Source of the DNA: Candidatus Paraburkholderia kirkii
GTDB lineage: Bacteria; Pseudomonadota; Gammaproteobacteria; Burkholderiales; Burkholderiaceae
Reading direction: 5' to 3'
Assembly (NCBI GenBank): GCA_001189345.1
Contig: LFKV01000011.1
Coordinates: 1-64,000 of the forward strand
Length of the DNA stretch: 64,000 nucleotides
The notes beneath the pieces are model-generated. The model saw only the letters and a list, made by a program, of their open reading frames with translations. It was not told where the DNA came from and searched no databases. Within the stretch, counting starts at the first letter, position 1; every line of letters begins with the position of its first letter. This document shows positions 1-9,999 of this stretch, one piece after another. The translations under genes and the position numbers were made by a program.

Positions 1-240
1 GTGCGTAGGCGCCCGCCCGCGGTGCCGGGCGTACATGCCGGCTAGTCGCTCGCTGAGGAAGCGCCCCGACCAGCGTGCGATGAAGCGCGAATCGCAACCC
101 AGTGTGCGCATGATACTGTCGCGCGATTCGCCGTCCTCGAGCATCAGGATCAACTTTGCGCGTCGCACGTCCGCCGCACGCACCGTTCGGCTGCGCGCCG
201 CCGACAACAGTTGCTCACGTTCGATATCTGTCAGGTTCAT
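1..240 (-). CDS. IS630-family transposase, N-terminal part (partial)
   Basis: Eighty codons of the transposase start, beginning MNLTDIEREQL at 240 and reading left off the window. The segment covers the helix-turn-helix DNA-binding region. The DDE catalytic domain would lie outside the window. It is identical in reading to the first 80 residues of the transposase at 49321-50325. Whether this copy is complete cannot be seen from here. Confidence 0.85.
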   Translation of the reverse strand, partial: MNLTDIEREQLLSAARSRTVRAADVRRAKLILMLEDGESRDSIMRTLGCDSRFIARWSGRFLSERLAGMYARHRGRAPTH

Positions 241-299
241 TTTGACCCATGACCTGTATCTGAACACAGACAGGGTGCTAATTCAATAACGCAGCGCAA
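1..299 (-). mobile_element. IS630-family element, copy 1, cut by window edge
   Basis: The left end of an IS630-family element lies here on the minus strand. It matches the complete copy at 49262-50375 almost base for base from the start codon outward. A TA dinucleotide at 300-301 directly follows the element end, and the same TA exists inside the intact IS3 copy (near 51481), as expected for the TA target choice of this family. The outermost dozen bases differ from copy 2, although the distance from TA to the conserved core is the same 25 bases in both. The element sits inside an IS3-family element and runs off the window. Confidence 0.85.
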
Positions 300-1304
300 T
301 AGCGATAGTTCGCGAGACTTTCGAGCCCGGTGCAACGGTCTCTGGCATCGCTCGCCGACATCAAGTGAATGCCAACCAAGTCTTCGGCTGGCGCAAGCTC
401 TATCAGGACGGGAGCCTATAAGTCCTGGGGGTGTCGCGCTCGAATCTCGCAGTCAAGTCGAAGCGGCCGGCTGACTGGGTCGACCGGCGCAAGATGCCCG
501 TGCTCGACGACACGGCGCTTGTCGCCGAACTTCATGAGTTGTTAGGCGACGCGCCGACGTATGGATACCGAGGTGCTTGGGCGTTGCTGAGGCGAAGCCG
601 GGACATGCTGGCTCAACCGCGAGTAAATGCAAAGCGCGTGTATCGCGTGATGCGTCGCCACGGCCTGCTGCTTGAACATCGCCCTCGGCACGCCTCGTCT
701 ACGCGTCGGCATGACGGCAAGGTCGCGGTGGATAGCAGCAACATGCGCTGGTGCTCGGATGGCTTCGAATTCCGCTGCGATGCCGGTGTCCCATTGCGTG
801 TCGTCTTCGCACTCGACTGTTGCGACCGCGAAGCCATGAGTTGGGCCGCGAGCACAGGCGGTTACACTGGCGATATGGTGCGTGACGTCATGCTTCAAGC
901 CGTCGAGAACCGCTTCACCGGCGTGTTGAAGGCCGAAAGGGAAGTCGAGTGGTTAAGCGACGATGGTTCCTGCTACATTGCCGATGGCACATTGAAGTTC
1001 TCTCGAAAAATCGGACTGAAGCCAGTAACGACACCCGTCAGAAGTCCGCAAAGCAACGGGATGGCCGAGAGCTTCGTTAAAACGATAAAGCGTGATTACG
1101 AAACGATAAAGCGTGATTACGTTTCGTGGATGCCGAAACCCGACGCCAGGACGGTGCTGCAAAATCTGGCCATCGCGTTCGACCACGATAACGAGTCACA
1201 CCCGCATAGCGCCCTTAAATACCGCTCGCCGCGCGAGTTTCATCGGCAAGCAAATCCTCCAACCTAAGCGGGACCGGCTGTCCGGTTATGCGGGGGCAAG
1301 TCCA
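300..1304 (+). mobile_element. IS3-family (IS2-like) element, copy 1, 5'-truncated and internally deleted
   Basis: The segment matches the larger copy at 51330-52627. The left end is replaced by the IS630 element at 300. The right end is preserved: the last 26 bases (1279-1304) are the perfect inverted complement of the left end found at 49186, both containing TGGACTTGCCCCCGCA. About 200 bases present in copy 2 (roughly 51598-51797) are missing after position 419, removing the end of orfA and the orfA/orfB junction. The right terminus cuts directly into the vgrG gene, which resumes at 1305. Confidence 0.85.
302..1267 (+). pseudogene. IS3-family transposase orfA/orfB remnant
   Basis: An orfA fragment (to about 419) is fused by a deletion to orfB. 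The orfB part is open from GTG 431 to 1267 and holds the DDE integrase core: a WCSDGFEF region, then SDDG where copy 2 has SDNG, then NGMAES with the catalytic glutamate. A 21-base tandem duplication at 1082-1123 adds TIKRDYE next to that glutamate; copy 2 has the same duplication. Without the orfA part and the frameshift region it should not produce an active OrfAB transposase. Family assignment rests on the orfB core and terminal inverted repeats. Confidence 0.8.
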
Positions 1305-2789
1305 ACCAAGATTCAACTGCGACTTGCCCGAGTGCTCCGTACTAAGCTTGATGCCCTCCTGGCCCTGCCAATCCTCCATCCGAAGCTTGTTATTGCTTTG
1401 CGTGCGGATTTAATTTCTCGACAACCAGCGCCGATCGCTCGTGACCAGGTCAACTGCCTGACTATGATGCTGAAATGCGGCGATATAAGGCTTATCCGGA
1501 TCGCCGTCTCTGAATTCGATCACCGCCTCATCGTTATCCAGCGCCGGGAAGTGCATCCCCGTTTGCAGTTTGCCCGCGAATGGCTTGGCCAGACGCAACG
1601 GCACGCTTTCACCGCCTTTGGGCCAGTCGGCAAAATCGAGATCAAAGCGAACCGCGTATGTAGTATCCCGCCGCCGTCAGATAGGCATACTTGTATTTGT
1701 CAGGACTTGTGACGCGGGCGCTCAGCGTGCCGGAAATCTTCGGCCACACGTGGTCTTCGAATTTCAGCCTGAAGCGCCGGTCCGCGGGAATCGCTTTAAA
1801 GCTGCCGATGTACGACTCGTCGCGCGAGCCGCGATGGGTGATCTCGACGACCAGCAGACCATCGGGCACATCCTCCAGTTCCTCGTCGAGGCCGAACACA
1901 CGCCCGACGTGCAGTTCCCGCGCGGTGCTGCCGCCTTCATAGACGATCTGCCAGGCGATCTCCGCCTCGTGGCGCAGTTGCGCCTGCAACCGGGCGCCTT
2001 TTTGATCCTCGTGATTCGTCCCATAGATATAGGGACTGCCATACGTCGTGTCGTCCTGAGACGCGACGTTCTCTTCGCCCTTGTATCGCTCGTAGGCCTT
2101 TTCTGGATTGTATTCAGCGACTACTATCGATTTCGGCACCGTCGTCGCCTTCGCCACGAGTTCATACACCGATTCGGCGGCCGCGTTCAAGCCGGAAGGT
2201 TCTCTGAACGGCAGGACGAGCTTGGGATCGTAGACATAGTGGTCTACGTCGTCCCCGAGGACGATCTGATCACCGTGCTCCGTCTCGATCACGTAGAGAT
2301 AGATACCCGACTTCTGGCAAATCATCTGCACATACGCCAGATCAGTCTGGTTGTACTGAAAGCGAAAGGCGTGTTGCGGATAGTGTGCACGTAGCCGCAT
2401 GCTGATCAGATGAGCGGGAATGCCGTGCGAAAGCAGGATCGCCTCGACGAGCTCCGGTGTCGTCTTATGCTGATATTCTTATGGTGATATATACGAAAGT
2501 TCCTGACCGCGCCGAGCCGACCCAGGCGGGAAACCAAGGGAATTTCGTAGCTTGTGAAATCGACCGTCGTCTTTATCGTCGAGTATGAAGCGACATAGCC
2601 GGAGAAGCGCCTGGACTTCTCACCCAGCGGGCTCGTGATAAACGTGGCATCGCGGTTGAGGAAGTGCTTGCGCGACAAACGGCGCGGGTGCGTGACCTGG
2701 AGCTTGGCGATGATCGGCTCGCCCATCGTCTCCCGCACCTCGAACGAGCCGATCGAGAACTCACTCGCGAGTACCTCCTGGCTCGCCAC
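1305..2789 (-). pseudogene. vgrG: VgrG (TssI) type VI secretion spike protein, broken and IS-truncated
   Basis: VgrG trimers form the puncturing spike on the Hcp tube of a type VI secretion system. Three minus-strand reading frames together give a VgrG: an N-terminal part (2406-2789), a large middle part (1642-2400) that includes a QTDLAYVQMICQKSGIY stretch typical of the gp27-like domain, and the gp5 OB-fold/needle start (LARPF-like, then RDGDPDKPYI) at 1410-1604. A further frame carries the gene to 1305 with LRMEDWQGQEG. There the IS3 right end begins, so the needle and any C-terminal extension are lost. At least three frameshifts are needed. The gene is not functional as read. Confidence 0.8.
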
Positions 2790-3199
2790 TTCCAGGTGAT
2801 AAGCCTGTCGGCCGGGAATGGCTATCCCGCCAGCAACGAGACTTCCCCCCTTCGCCCAGACTGGACATAACGACGCTCCCCCTTTTTTGCAGCGCTATCG
2901 AAGCCTGCCAACCGGCAGGCGTTGAGAATGGTCTGCGCGCGATACTTCGTCGCGCCCAATCGGAGAGACGGTATCCGAGCCTTCGAAAATGGGGAACGAA
3001 TCTGATCGATAATTCAGAAAAATCGCTACGGCAGTTGCGCTTTTTCAATACTCGACCATTCTTGGTGTTCAGGTATGCTATATTCCTTACGCTTGAAAAT
3101 AGATAGACGATCTCCGCGGAAGAGATATTGCTGCCCAACGTCAGCAATATCTCTTCGCGCCAAAAAAAAGAATAAGCCACATGGAAAAGAATAAGCCAC
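2790..3199. other. Intergenic region between vgrG and tssC with strong hairpin and tandem repeat
   Basis: No convincing gene is visible. It is clearly less GC-rich than its surroundings from about 2990 on. It contains a perfect 15-base inverted repeat with an 8-base loop (3119-3133 and 3142-3156, arm GAAGAGATATTGCTG) and a 19-base tandem duplication ending in CCACATGG (3166-3184 and 3185-3203), whose second copy supplies the ATG used here as the tssC start. It probably holds the divergent promoters of vgrG and the tss genes. Confidence 0.6.
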
Positions 3200-4711
3200 A
3201 TGGTTCAGACCTCATCCCTTGCTGCCGAGCGTGCGGTGCGCGCATCTATCCACGATCGGCCGAGCGAGCATGTCCATCAGCCGTTCCACGAGTCCATCGA
3301 TCTCAGACGCGATACCGGATCGACCGGTGATGGCGCACCTCTGGCCTCGCTTGCCGAAGGACTCGGCGCCGCCCTTCGCGCACTATTCCGGGCGCTGGCC
3401 GATCCAAAGCGACGGGTGGAGCCTTCCCTGATCGATTTCTGCATGGCCGAATGCGATGAGTGCATCAGCGGACAACTCGACGAAATCCTGCATCATCCCG
3501 ACTTTCCAGCGGCTGGAGTCGGCGTGGCGCGGTTTGACATTCCTCGTGGATCAGACCGATTTTCGGCAGGGGGTCTTTATCGAGGTACTCGACGTTTCGA
3601 AAGAAGCGCTCCGCCAGGATTTCGAGGATGCGCCGGACGTGGCCCATAGCGGCTTGTTCCGGCATACCTACACGCAGGAATACGATACGCCGGGCGCATA
3701 TCCCTTCTCGGCCGCCATTTCGGACTTCGAGTTCGACCATAGCCCGCAGGACATCGCGCTCTTACGCGATCTCTCAAAGGTGGCGGCGGCCCACATGCCG
3801 TTCATTGGTGCGGTGTCGCCGCAATTCTTCGGCAAGACATCGATGGAAGCGGTCGTGAGTATTCGCGATATCGGCGATTATTTCGAGCGCTCCGAGTATC
3901 TGCGATGGAAGAGCCTGCGCAAGTCCGAGGACGCGCGCTATCTTGGGCTGACGCTGCCGCGCTTTCTGGCTCGCCTGCCGTACGGTCCGGATATCGCACC
4001 AGTGCGCGCCTTCAATTACGTCGAGAACATCAAGGCCGCAGACCAGCGCGACTATCTTTGGGCGAACGCGTCGTTTGCCTTCGCGACCAATCTGGTGCGC
4101 AGTTTCGTCCGCAACGGCTGGGGCGTCCAGATCCGCGGCCCGCAGACGGGCGGGCTGGTCGAAGGGTTGCCCATGCAACTCTACGACTTCGGCACGGGCG
4201 GTCTGGCCAAGATTCCGACCGAAGCGCTCATTCCTGAAACGCGCGAATTCGAATTCGCCAATCTCGGTCTGATTCCGCTTTCGCATTTCAAGAACCACGA
4301 CTACGCATGCTTCTACTCGGCACACTCGGTGCAGCGCCCCGAGCACTTCGACACCAAGGAGGCGAGCGCCAACAGCCGCGTAAACGCACGGCTGCCGTAC
4401 ATCTTCCTGCTGTCGAGAATCGCCCATTACCTCAGCTGATCCAGCGCGAGAACATCGGCACGACCAAGGACAGGCGCTTACTGGAGCTCGAACTCAACAA
4501 CTGGGTCAGGACGCTCGTCACCGAGATGACCACGCCGGGAGGCGATTTGCAGGCCTCGCACCCGCTACGCGATGCGAGAGTGGAAGTCGAGGACATCGAG
4601 GACAACCCAGGCTTCTTTCGCGTCAGGCTCTTTATCGTGCCGCATTTTCAGATAGAGGGCATGGACATCAGTCTCGCGCTCGTCTCGCAGATGCCCAAAG
4701 CAAAGAACTGA
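3200..4711 (+). pseudogene. tssC: TssC (VipB) type VI sheath subunit, frameshifted
   Basis: TssC is the large subunit of the contractile sheath. The first frame (3200 to about 3510) ends in LDEILHHPDF. The second (about 3505-4430) continues with QRLESAWRGLTFLV and carries the conserved RFLARLPYG and ENIKAADQRDYLWANASFAFA blocks. The third (about 4440-4711) gives QRENIGTTKDRRLLELELNNW and a normal C-terminus. Two frameshifts, near 3505 and 4433, therefore break a gene of normal total length. The ATG at 3200 falls inside a tandem repeat and may not be the ancestral start. No tssB partner is visible upstream. Confidence 0.85.
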
Positions 4712-4793
4712 CTCGAATTCAACCACCCGCCAGGCGAAACGCATATCGAGGCGCGACTTGCTGGCGGACATTGCATTTCTCAATCCAGAAAAG

Positions 4794-6011
4794 ATGAAGA
4801 TAACAAGGCCCCTCTGGGCGCAAGGCGTTTTCATGACGCCACAGCACTTTCAGCAGCAGGCGCTGTGGGAACACTTCGCCAATCATCGCGTCGCCGGCAT
4901 TGCCAGTCCCGATCCGTGGGGCGTGGTACGCTTTTCGTTCGACTCGCAGGCGCTCGGCATCAACCGCCTGCAACTGACGACCTTGTCCCTGCGCCTGCCC
5001 GACAGCACGCTGATCGACACCGAGACCTCGGACTCGCTACCGGCCGCGCGAAGCCTCGACGAGGTTCCCTCCCAGCACGAAGCCGTGACGGTCCTCGCGG
5101 CCGTGGCGTCACACGATATCGCTGTTGTTCGACTTCGAGGAGATCGGCGACTACGTGACGTGTCCCATCGCGCGGCTCATTCGAAACGCGCAGGGACGCT
5201 TCGAACTCGATGCGTCGTTCGTGCCGCCGTGCCTGTTCCTCTCGGCCAACGCGACGCTGACCGCGCGCATGAAGCGGCTGTCGGAAATACTGAGCGCGAA
5301 GAGCACGAGTCTTGCCGTGCGCCGGCGCGAACGGTCGGATCAGATCGCCGAGTATGCGGTAGCCGATGTCTCCCTTTTCTGGCTGCTGCACAAGCGTCAA
5401 CTCGTCGTGGCCGGAACTGGCGCGTCTGGCTCAGGCGCCAGACCAGCATCCGGAGCGGCTCTACGCATTGCTGTCCCGTCTGGCCGGCTCCCTGCTGACG
5501 TTTTCGACCACTGAGACGCTGCAGGCGATTCCGCCCTACGATCACATGGCGCCCGAGCCCGTATTCGCGGAACTGGAATCGCTCATCCGCAACCTGCTCG
5601 ACACGGTGATTCCGTCGCGTGTGGTACCGATCGCGCTCGAGCGCGTGCGTGGCACGACGTGGACCGGCCAGATCAAGGACCAGCGTCTTGTCGAGGACGC
5701 GGACTATTATCTGTCCGTCCAGGCGGGGCTATCCGCGCATACGCTCATCGAGCAGTTTCCGCGTCTGTGCAAGGCGGGTGCGCCGGACGAGGTCGAACAG
5801 ATCGTCAACTCCGCCCTCCCCGGTATTCCGATCAAGCCGATGTCGCGGCTGCCCACGGCCATTCCGGTGCGTATCGAGAACCAGTACTTCGCGCTGGACT
5901 CAGTGCATCCGGCATTCATCAAGCGCATGATCGCGGCGCACGCCTGCCAGTTCTACGTGCCTGCCTCGACTCCGGACGTATCGATCGAACTGTACGCGGT
6001 TGCCGACATGA
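4794..6011 (+). pseudogene. tssK: TssK type VI baseplate protein, frameshifted
   Basis: TssK links the baseplate to the membrane complex. The start MKITRPLWAQGVFMTPQHF at 4794 is characteristic. The frame changes near 5115 (to a frame reading FDFEEIGDYVTCPIARLI) and near 5385 (to a frame reading ARLAQAPDQHPERLYALL), then stays open through the C-terminal INQYFALD-like and FYVPASTPDV regions. Because the last frame is also that of tssL, the two appear fused. A TGA at 6009-6011 in the next frame overlaps the tssL ATG and was probably the original stop. Total length is about the usual 440-450 residues. Confidence 0.8.
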
Positions 6012-6682
6012 GCGCCGTGGGCACATTGCTACCCGTGGCGTTGCGCGACACGGCTTTGACGATTTCGGATCTTTATCGGGCAAGCGAACACTCTTCCGAG
6101 CGGGCGAAGCAGCTTCTCGACGATTGCAAAGGCCAGATTGCCCGGCTGAAGGCGGAGCTGCGCGCGCGAGGGTTATCGTCCGATCAGATCGAGGATGCGG
6201 TGTATGCGCAGTGCGCCCTGCTCGACGAGGTAGCCTTGCGCAATCTCAAAGGTGATGGCCGCAATGAATGGGAGCGAAATCCGCTGCAATTGGACGAACT
6301 GCAGGTCAACGACACAGGTGAGGAGCTCGTGCGACGCATCGAGCAGCGTTTGCGGGAGACGCAGCCCGTGCGACCGTTGCTTGCGATCTTCGCCGCAGTG
6401 CTGGATCTTGGCTTCACGAGTCGGCTTGCACTTGACGGTGACAACGCGCGCACCCGGCTCCGACGCGCGTTCGACGAGCAGCTCGGAGCCACGACCCCAT
6501 TGGCCGATTCAAATGAAGACGGCTCCATCGTCGTCAGAGCGTCCGTCAAGCGCACGTGGACGCAACGCGTTTCACCGCTCGGATGCGTGGTGCTCGCCTG
6601 CGTGGCTATGGGCTCGATCTGGTTCGCGATCGACAGTTGGCCAACGCATCGGTACGCGCGATGCGTTGATTGGCGTCGGTAA
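6008..6682 (+). CDS. tssL: TssL (DotU/IcmH-like) type VI inner-membrane protein, C-terminal tail frameshifted
   Basis: TssL is a C-tail membrane anchor of the type VI membrane complex. The ATG at 6008 overlaps the probable tssK stop (ATGA). The cytoplasmic domain is complete (ALRDTALTISDLYR, then YAQCALLDEVAL and EWERNPLQ) and ends in one hydrophobic segment, VVLACVAMGSIWFAI, at about residues 190-204. After it, the current frame reads DSWPTHRY and stops at 6682. Another frame gives QLANASVRAMR and a TGA at 6667-6669, so a single missing base probably altered the last 10 to 15 residues. The membrane anchor itself is intact. Confidence 0.75.
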   Translation: MSAVGTLLPVALRDTALTISDLYRASEHSSERAKQLLDDCKGQIARLKAELRARGLSSDQIEDAVYAQCALLDEVALRNLKGDGRNEWERNPLQLDELQVNDTGEELVRRIEQRLRETQPVRPLLAIFAAVLDLGFTSRLALDGDNARTRLRRAFDEQLGATTPLADSNEDGSIVVRASVKRTWTQRVSPLGCVVLACVAMGSIWFAIDSWPTHRYARCVDWRR

Positions 6683-6707
6683 CCATGAATCGAATCAAGG
6701 AAAAAGG

Positions 6708-7142
6708 ATGATGCGCGCCGCACCGGGCCTGTTTGAACGGATCACTGGCCACTTCGCCGATGGCCGGGCAATCAACGAATTCGCACCGGAGGAGCAAATG
6801 TTCCGCTCGGTGCGGGACAATATCCAGCGCATTTTGAACAGCCGTCGCAAGGCTTTGGCGCATCTGCCGCAATACGGCCTCGATGATCTGTCGGAGATCT
6901 ATCGGCACTTGCCCGCGTCGGCTCACAAATTGCGAAACGAAATCGAAGCGACGCTGCTGGAATACGAGCCGCGCTTGCAATCGATCGAGATCGAAATCAA
7001 TGAGCCGGAGCCCGGCATGCTGCTCAGTTTCACAATGGCATGCCATCTGCGCCGTGAGGGTCTGGTGCGCTTCGGCACGCATTTCACGCCGGATGGCAGA
7101 ACGCGGTTGCGGATGTTGAACTCGACGATGGACCGAGGCTAG
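6708..7142 (+). CDS. tssE: TssE (gp25-like) type VI baseplate protein
   Basis: A 144-residue gp25-like wedge protein of the baseplate, open throughout. It begins MMRAAPGLFERI; GGAAAAAGG-type purine-rich bases lie just upstream and two adjacent ATG codons (6708 and 6711) are possible starts. The family pattern is visible: SVRDNIQRILNSRRK, then LPQYGLDD, then a conserved C-terminal LRMLNSTMD. It follows tssL by 25 bases and should be co-transcribed. It is the only undamaged tss gene here, but with tssC and tssK broken it cannot serve a working system in this locus. Confidence 0.8.
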   Translation: MMRAAPGLFERITGHFADGRAINEFAPEEQMFRSVRDNIQRILNSRRKALAHLPQYGLDDLSEIYRHLPASAHKLRNEIEATLLEYEPRLQSIEIEINEPEPGMLLSFTMACHLRREGLVRFGTHFTPDGRTRLRMLNSTMDRG

Positions 7143-7335
7143 CTCTGTCGCAGCGCTCGTCGCACAGGGGACGATGCGACTTGCAGTCGCACGAACTTTG
7201 CCAATGACTTGGCATCGAAACGCGATTGTCCCAGAGCCCTTGAAAATCCCATCAGGCTATTGATTTGAAATGGCAAATTGGTGGGCCGGGTGGAATTCTC
7301 ATCGTGGCCGCTCAGGCCCGTCCCACAAGGGAATG

Positions 7336-7918
7336 TCAGTGTCGCAACAGGTCTTGCTCGATGTTTCGTCTAAGCACGAGGACGCATTCACTTTTCAAAA
7401 TGTACGTGACACATGCGAGAAGCTCCAAGAACATTCCGCCGATATAGTCAGGCTCGTACCTAAAGCCCGTCGGTTCAGTTTTGGCGGCGCGCGGCCCTGA
7501 GTGCAGCAGTAGCGATCCACCTTCCGCACTCTTGACGGAGGAATGCCGCCAGATTGAGATGGACAACGTTGTTCGGATCGAACTCCTCGGCAGCGGGGTC
7601 ATAGCTACCAGGACCTGGCGACATAAACGCCGTAAAATTTCCATACCCTGCCATTCCCATCAAGCAAAACCGAGCTATATGTCCCCCACGCGCTGACCGA
7701 ACCAGCGACTGGGAATCTGGAACCGCAAATTTGAGCGGCAACCCGCGCCGACCAGCAGCAACCCCTAACTCCCCGCCCAGAAGTAGCCTCCGTATTGTCG
7801 CAGCATGGAGCCTGACCTGATCTCGGTCCGGATACTCGATCTTTTCCAGTCTATCCAGATTTCGAAAATCCCCGAGCAGAAAATCGTCACGCCGAAGATA
7901 AATATCCGGTCTTGGCAT
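7336..7918 (-). pseudogene. Hypothetical protein, probably frameshifted
   Basis: The minus strand is open from 7918 to 7475 (147 codons), with a plausible protein start: MPRPDIYLRRDDFLLGDF, then YPDRDQVRLHAATIRRLLL. Its last 20 residues look like an out-of-frame tail. A neighbouring frame (to 7336) continues with TGFRYEPDYIGGMFLELLACV, so a frameshift near 7520 probably splits one gene of about 190 codons. I do not recognise a named family. It sits between the secretion remnant and a broken LysR gene with no clear operon partner. Confidence 0.45.
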
Positions 7919-8013
7919 ATTTGAATCTCAGTTTTTCTCTTCATGTACCCACTCAATCGTCGCTGGCTGGTCACGCTTGCGTGGCTTGCGTCGGCTGATC
8001 CGATTTTTTCAAT

Positions 8014-8855
8014 TTACACAGGCGTGGTGTCGAGCATCTCCAGAAAGCGCTGGACTGCGCCCCATTCTTCAGTTGCACGGCTGATCGCAAACAGATCCGA
8101 ATCGAGCGTGCAATCCACCAGCTTTCTCGAAACGACGTTCGGCACCGCAAGCTTGTCGAGCGACGCCGGCACCAGCGCACAGCCGAACCCCGCCGCGACG
8201 AGCCCCAGCACCGACAGCGTGCTGCTTACCTTGTGCGCGATATTCGGCGGCTGGCCCAGCAGCCGGAGCAGCAAACGCAGTTGCCCTTCGTCCTCGCCAT
8301 CGGCACCGTAGATGATGAACGGCTCGTCGAGGAATTCGATCGCCTTCAGCGCGTCGCTTCGCCAGCCGGTGCCGTGCGCTCATGGCGACCCTCCACGACC
8401 AGCTCCCGACGCGGCGCACGGATAGGCCGCCGGCAAACGGCGTCCCGAGCGACGGACAGTAGCCGACGTCGAGACGGCCTGCCAACACGGCCTCTTGCTG
8501 CAGTGCCGGCGCCATTTCGTGCAGTTCGAGCGTGACGCCCGACCAGGCCGCATGGAACGCCGTCAGGTCGTCGGACAGCCTTCCCGCGGCCACCGCATTG
8601 CCGACAAAGCCAATCATCCGCACGACGCCGGTCTCGCCGGACGCTGCGCTGCGCTTCGAGAAGCAGCAACCGGCCGGCGTCCGTCAGTTCGACCTTGCGC
8701 GTGGTGCGCACGAAAAGCGCCGCACCCAGTTCCTCTTCCAGTGCGCGGATCTGCACGCTCAGCGCCGGCTGCACGATGTGCAGCCGCTCGGCGGCCCGCC
8801 CGAAATGGCCCTCCTCCGCCACCGCAACGAAATACCGGAGATGTCGAAGCTCCAT
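8014..8855 (-). pseudogene. LysR-family transcriptional regulator, frameshifted
   Basis: The N-terminal winged helix is clear: [44 protein letters not shown], read from ATG 8855. The frame then changes near 8650 ([20 protein letters not shown]), again near 8370, and a third frame (8014-8274) carries the effector-domain end VSSTLSVLGLVAAGFGCALVP. At least two frameshifts are needed. It is divergent from the amidohydrolase at 8978 and, by the usual LysR arrangement, would have regulated it. The 120-base AT-rich gap between them is the likely shared control region. Confidence 0.8.
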
Positions 8856-8977
8856 GCTCGCCAATTGATACTCATAAGTGATTAATTATTAATTATAATA
8901 TATTTCAATAAAATAACTGCCTGGCCGATCATGGTTTCGAAAGCGCTACCGCGCCTTAAGTGACCTAGGAGCTCACC
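8856..8977. promoter_or_regulatory. AT-rich divergent control region
   Basis: The gap between the divergent LysR gene and the amidohydrolase holds a very AT-rich stretch (8877-8913, TTAATTATTAATTATAAT) in otherwise GC-rich DNA. LysR regulators usually bind T-N11-A type sites in such gaps. I did not identify a specific operator. A ribosome-binding sequence AGGAGCT lies 8 bases before the ATG at 8978. Confidence 0.4.
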
Positions 8978-9928
8978 ATGACTGCCAGAAACCGCATCGA
9001 CGTACACCAACACGTTGTTCCCCCGTTCTGGGCCGACGCCCTGCCCGCCCACGGCGGTGACCTGTCCGGCTGGGGCAGTCCCGCCTGGAGCCCGGAAAGC
9101 GCAATCGCATTCATGGATTCGCTGGAGATCCAGACCAGCGTTCTGTCGCTGACGGCGCCCAGCGTACAGGGCTGGAACGGCCAGGCCAAGCGCGACATGG
9201 CACGCCAGGCCAACGAATACGTGGCCGGCCTCGTTGCAAAATGGCCGACCCGCTTCGGCAACTTCGCGACGCTGCCGCTGCCCGACGTCGACGGCACGCT
9301 CGCCGAAATCGACCACGCGTTCGACACGCTGAAAGCCGAAGGCGTCGTGCTGCTCAGCAACTACGGCGGCACGTATCTCGGCGATGCGGCGTTCGAACCC
9401 GTTTGAGCCGCGCTCGACCGCCGTCACGCCGTGGTGTTCATCCACCCGGCCAAGCCGGCGATCGACGTGCTGCCCGGTATGCCCGGCCCGCTGCTCGACT
9501 ACCCGTTCGACACGACGCGCACCGCGCTGCAGCTCGTGTTGAACGGCGTGATCACACGCTACCCGAACGTGCGCATCATCCTGTCGCACGCGGGCGGCTT
9601 CCTCCCATACACCGCATACCGCTTTGCCGAACTCGCGCCGGGCGTACGCAACGACGTCCCGAATTGCGACGGGCTGCTCGACCTGCTGCGTACGTTCTAC
9701 TTCGATACCGCGCTGTCGTCGCCGTCCGCGCTGCCGAGTCTCACCGCGTTCGCGCAACCCGATCGCGTGCTGTACGGCAGCGACTTTCCGTACGCACCGC
9801 CCTCCGTCAGCACCTCCTTCACCAAGGCGCAGGATGCGTATGCGGCGCTCAGCGCCGACCGGCACGCCGCGATCAACCGTGCGAACGCGCTGCCGCTGTT
9901 CCCGCGTCTCGCCGCACTCGCGCGGTAA
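8978..9928 (+). pseudogene. Amidohydrolase-family (ACMSD-like) hydrolase/decarboxylase with one nonsense codon
   Basis: A 316-residue metal-dependent amidohydrolase of the amidohydrolase-2 (ACMSD/resorcylate decarboxylase-like) type. It has the N-terminal metal pair in RIDVHQHVVP, a central FIHPAKP, HAGGFLPY, and the late aspartate in YGSDFPYAPP. The frame is unbroken except for one TGA at 9404-9406 between FEPV and AALDRRHAVVFIHP. Upstream and downstream parts share the same frame, and a tryptophan codon TGG mutated to TGA would explain it. The substrate is unknown. It lies beside aromatic-degradation genes, and carboxylated aromatics are plausible. Confidence 0.75.
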
Positions 9929-9999
9929 CGCACGACGCAGTGCCGCGTGACGCCCCGCGACGGCGACGTCACGCGCGTAACCGGCGCCGCGCCGTCAGA

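Noticed and set aside
5366..6682. Apparent TssK-TssL fusion protein
   Set aside because: The common frame results from frameshifts in tssK. A TGA overlapping the tssL ATG is the probable ancestral stop, and fusions of these two are not expected.
7265..7500. Short plus-strand ORFs after tssE
   Set aside because: They lie antisense to the better-supported minus-strand hypothetical gene and have no start context or recognisable sequence.
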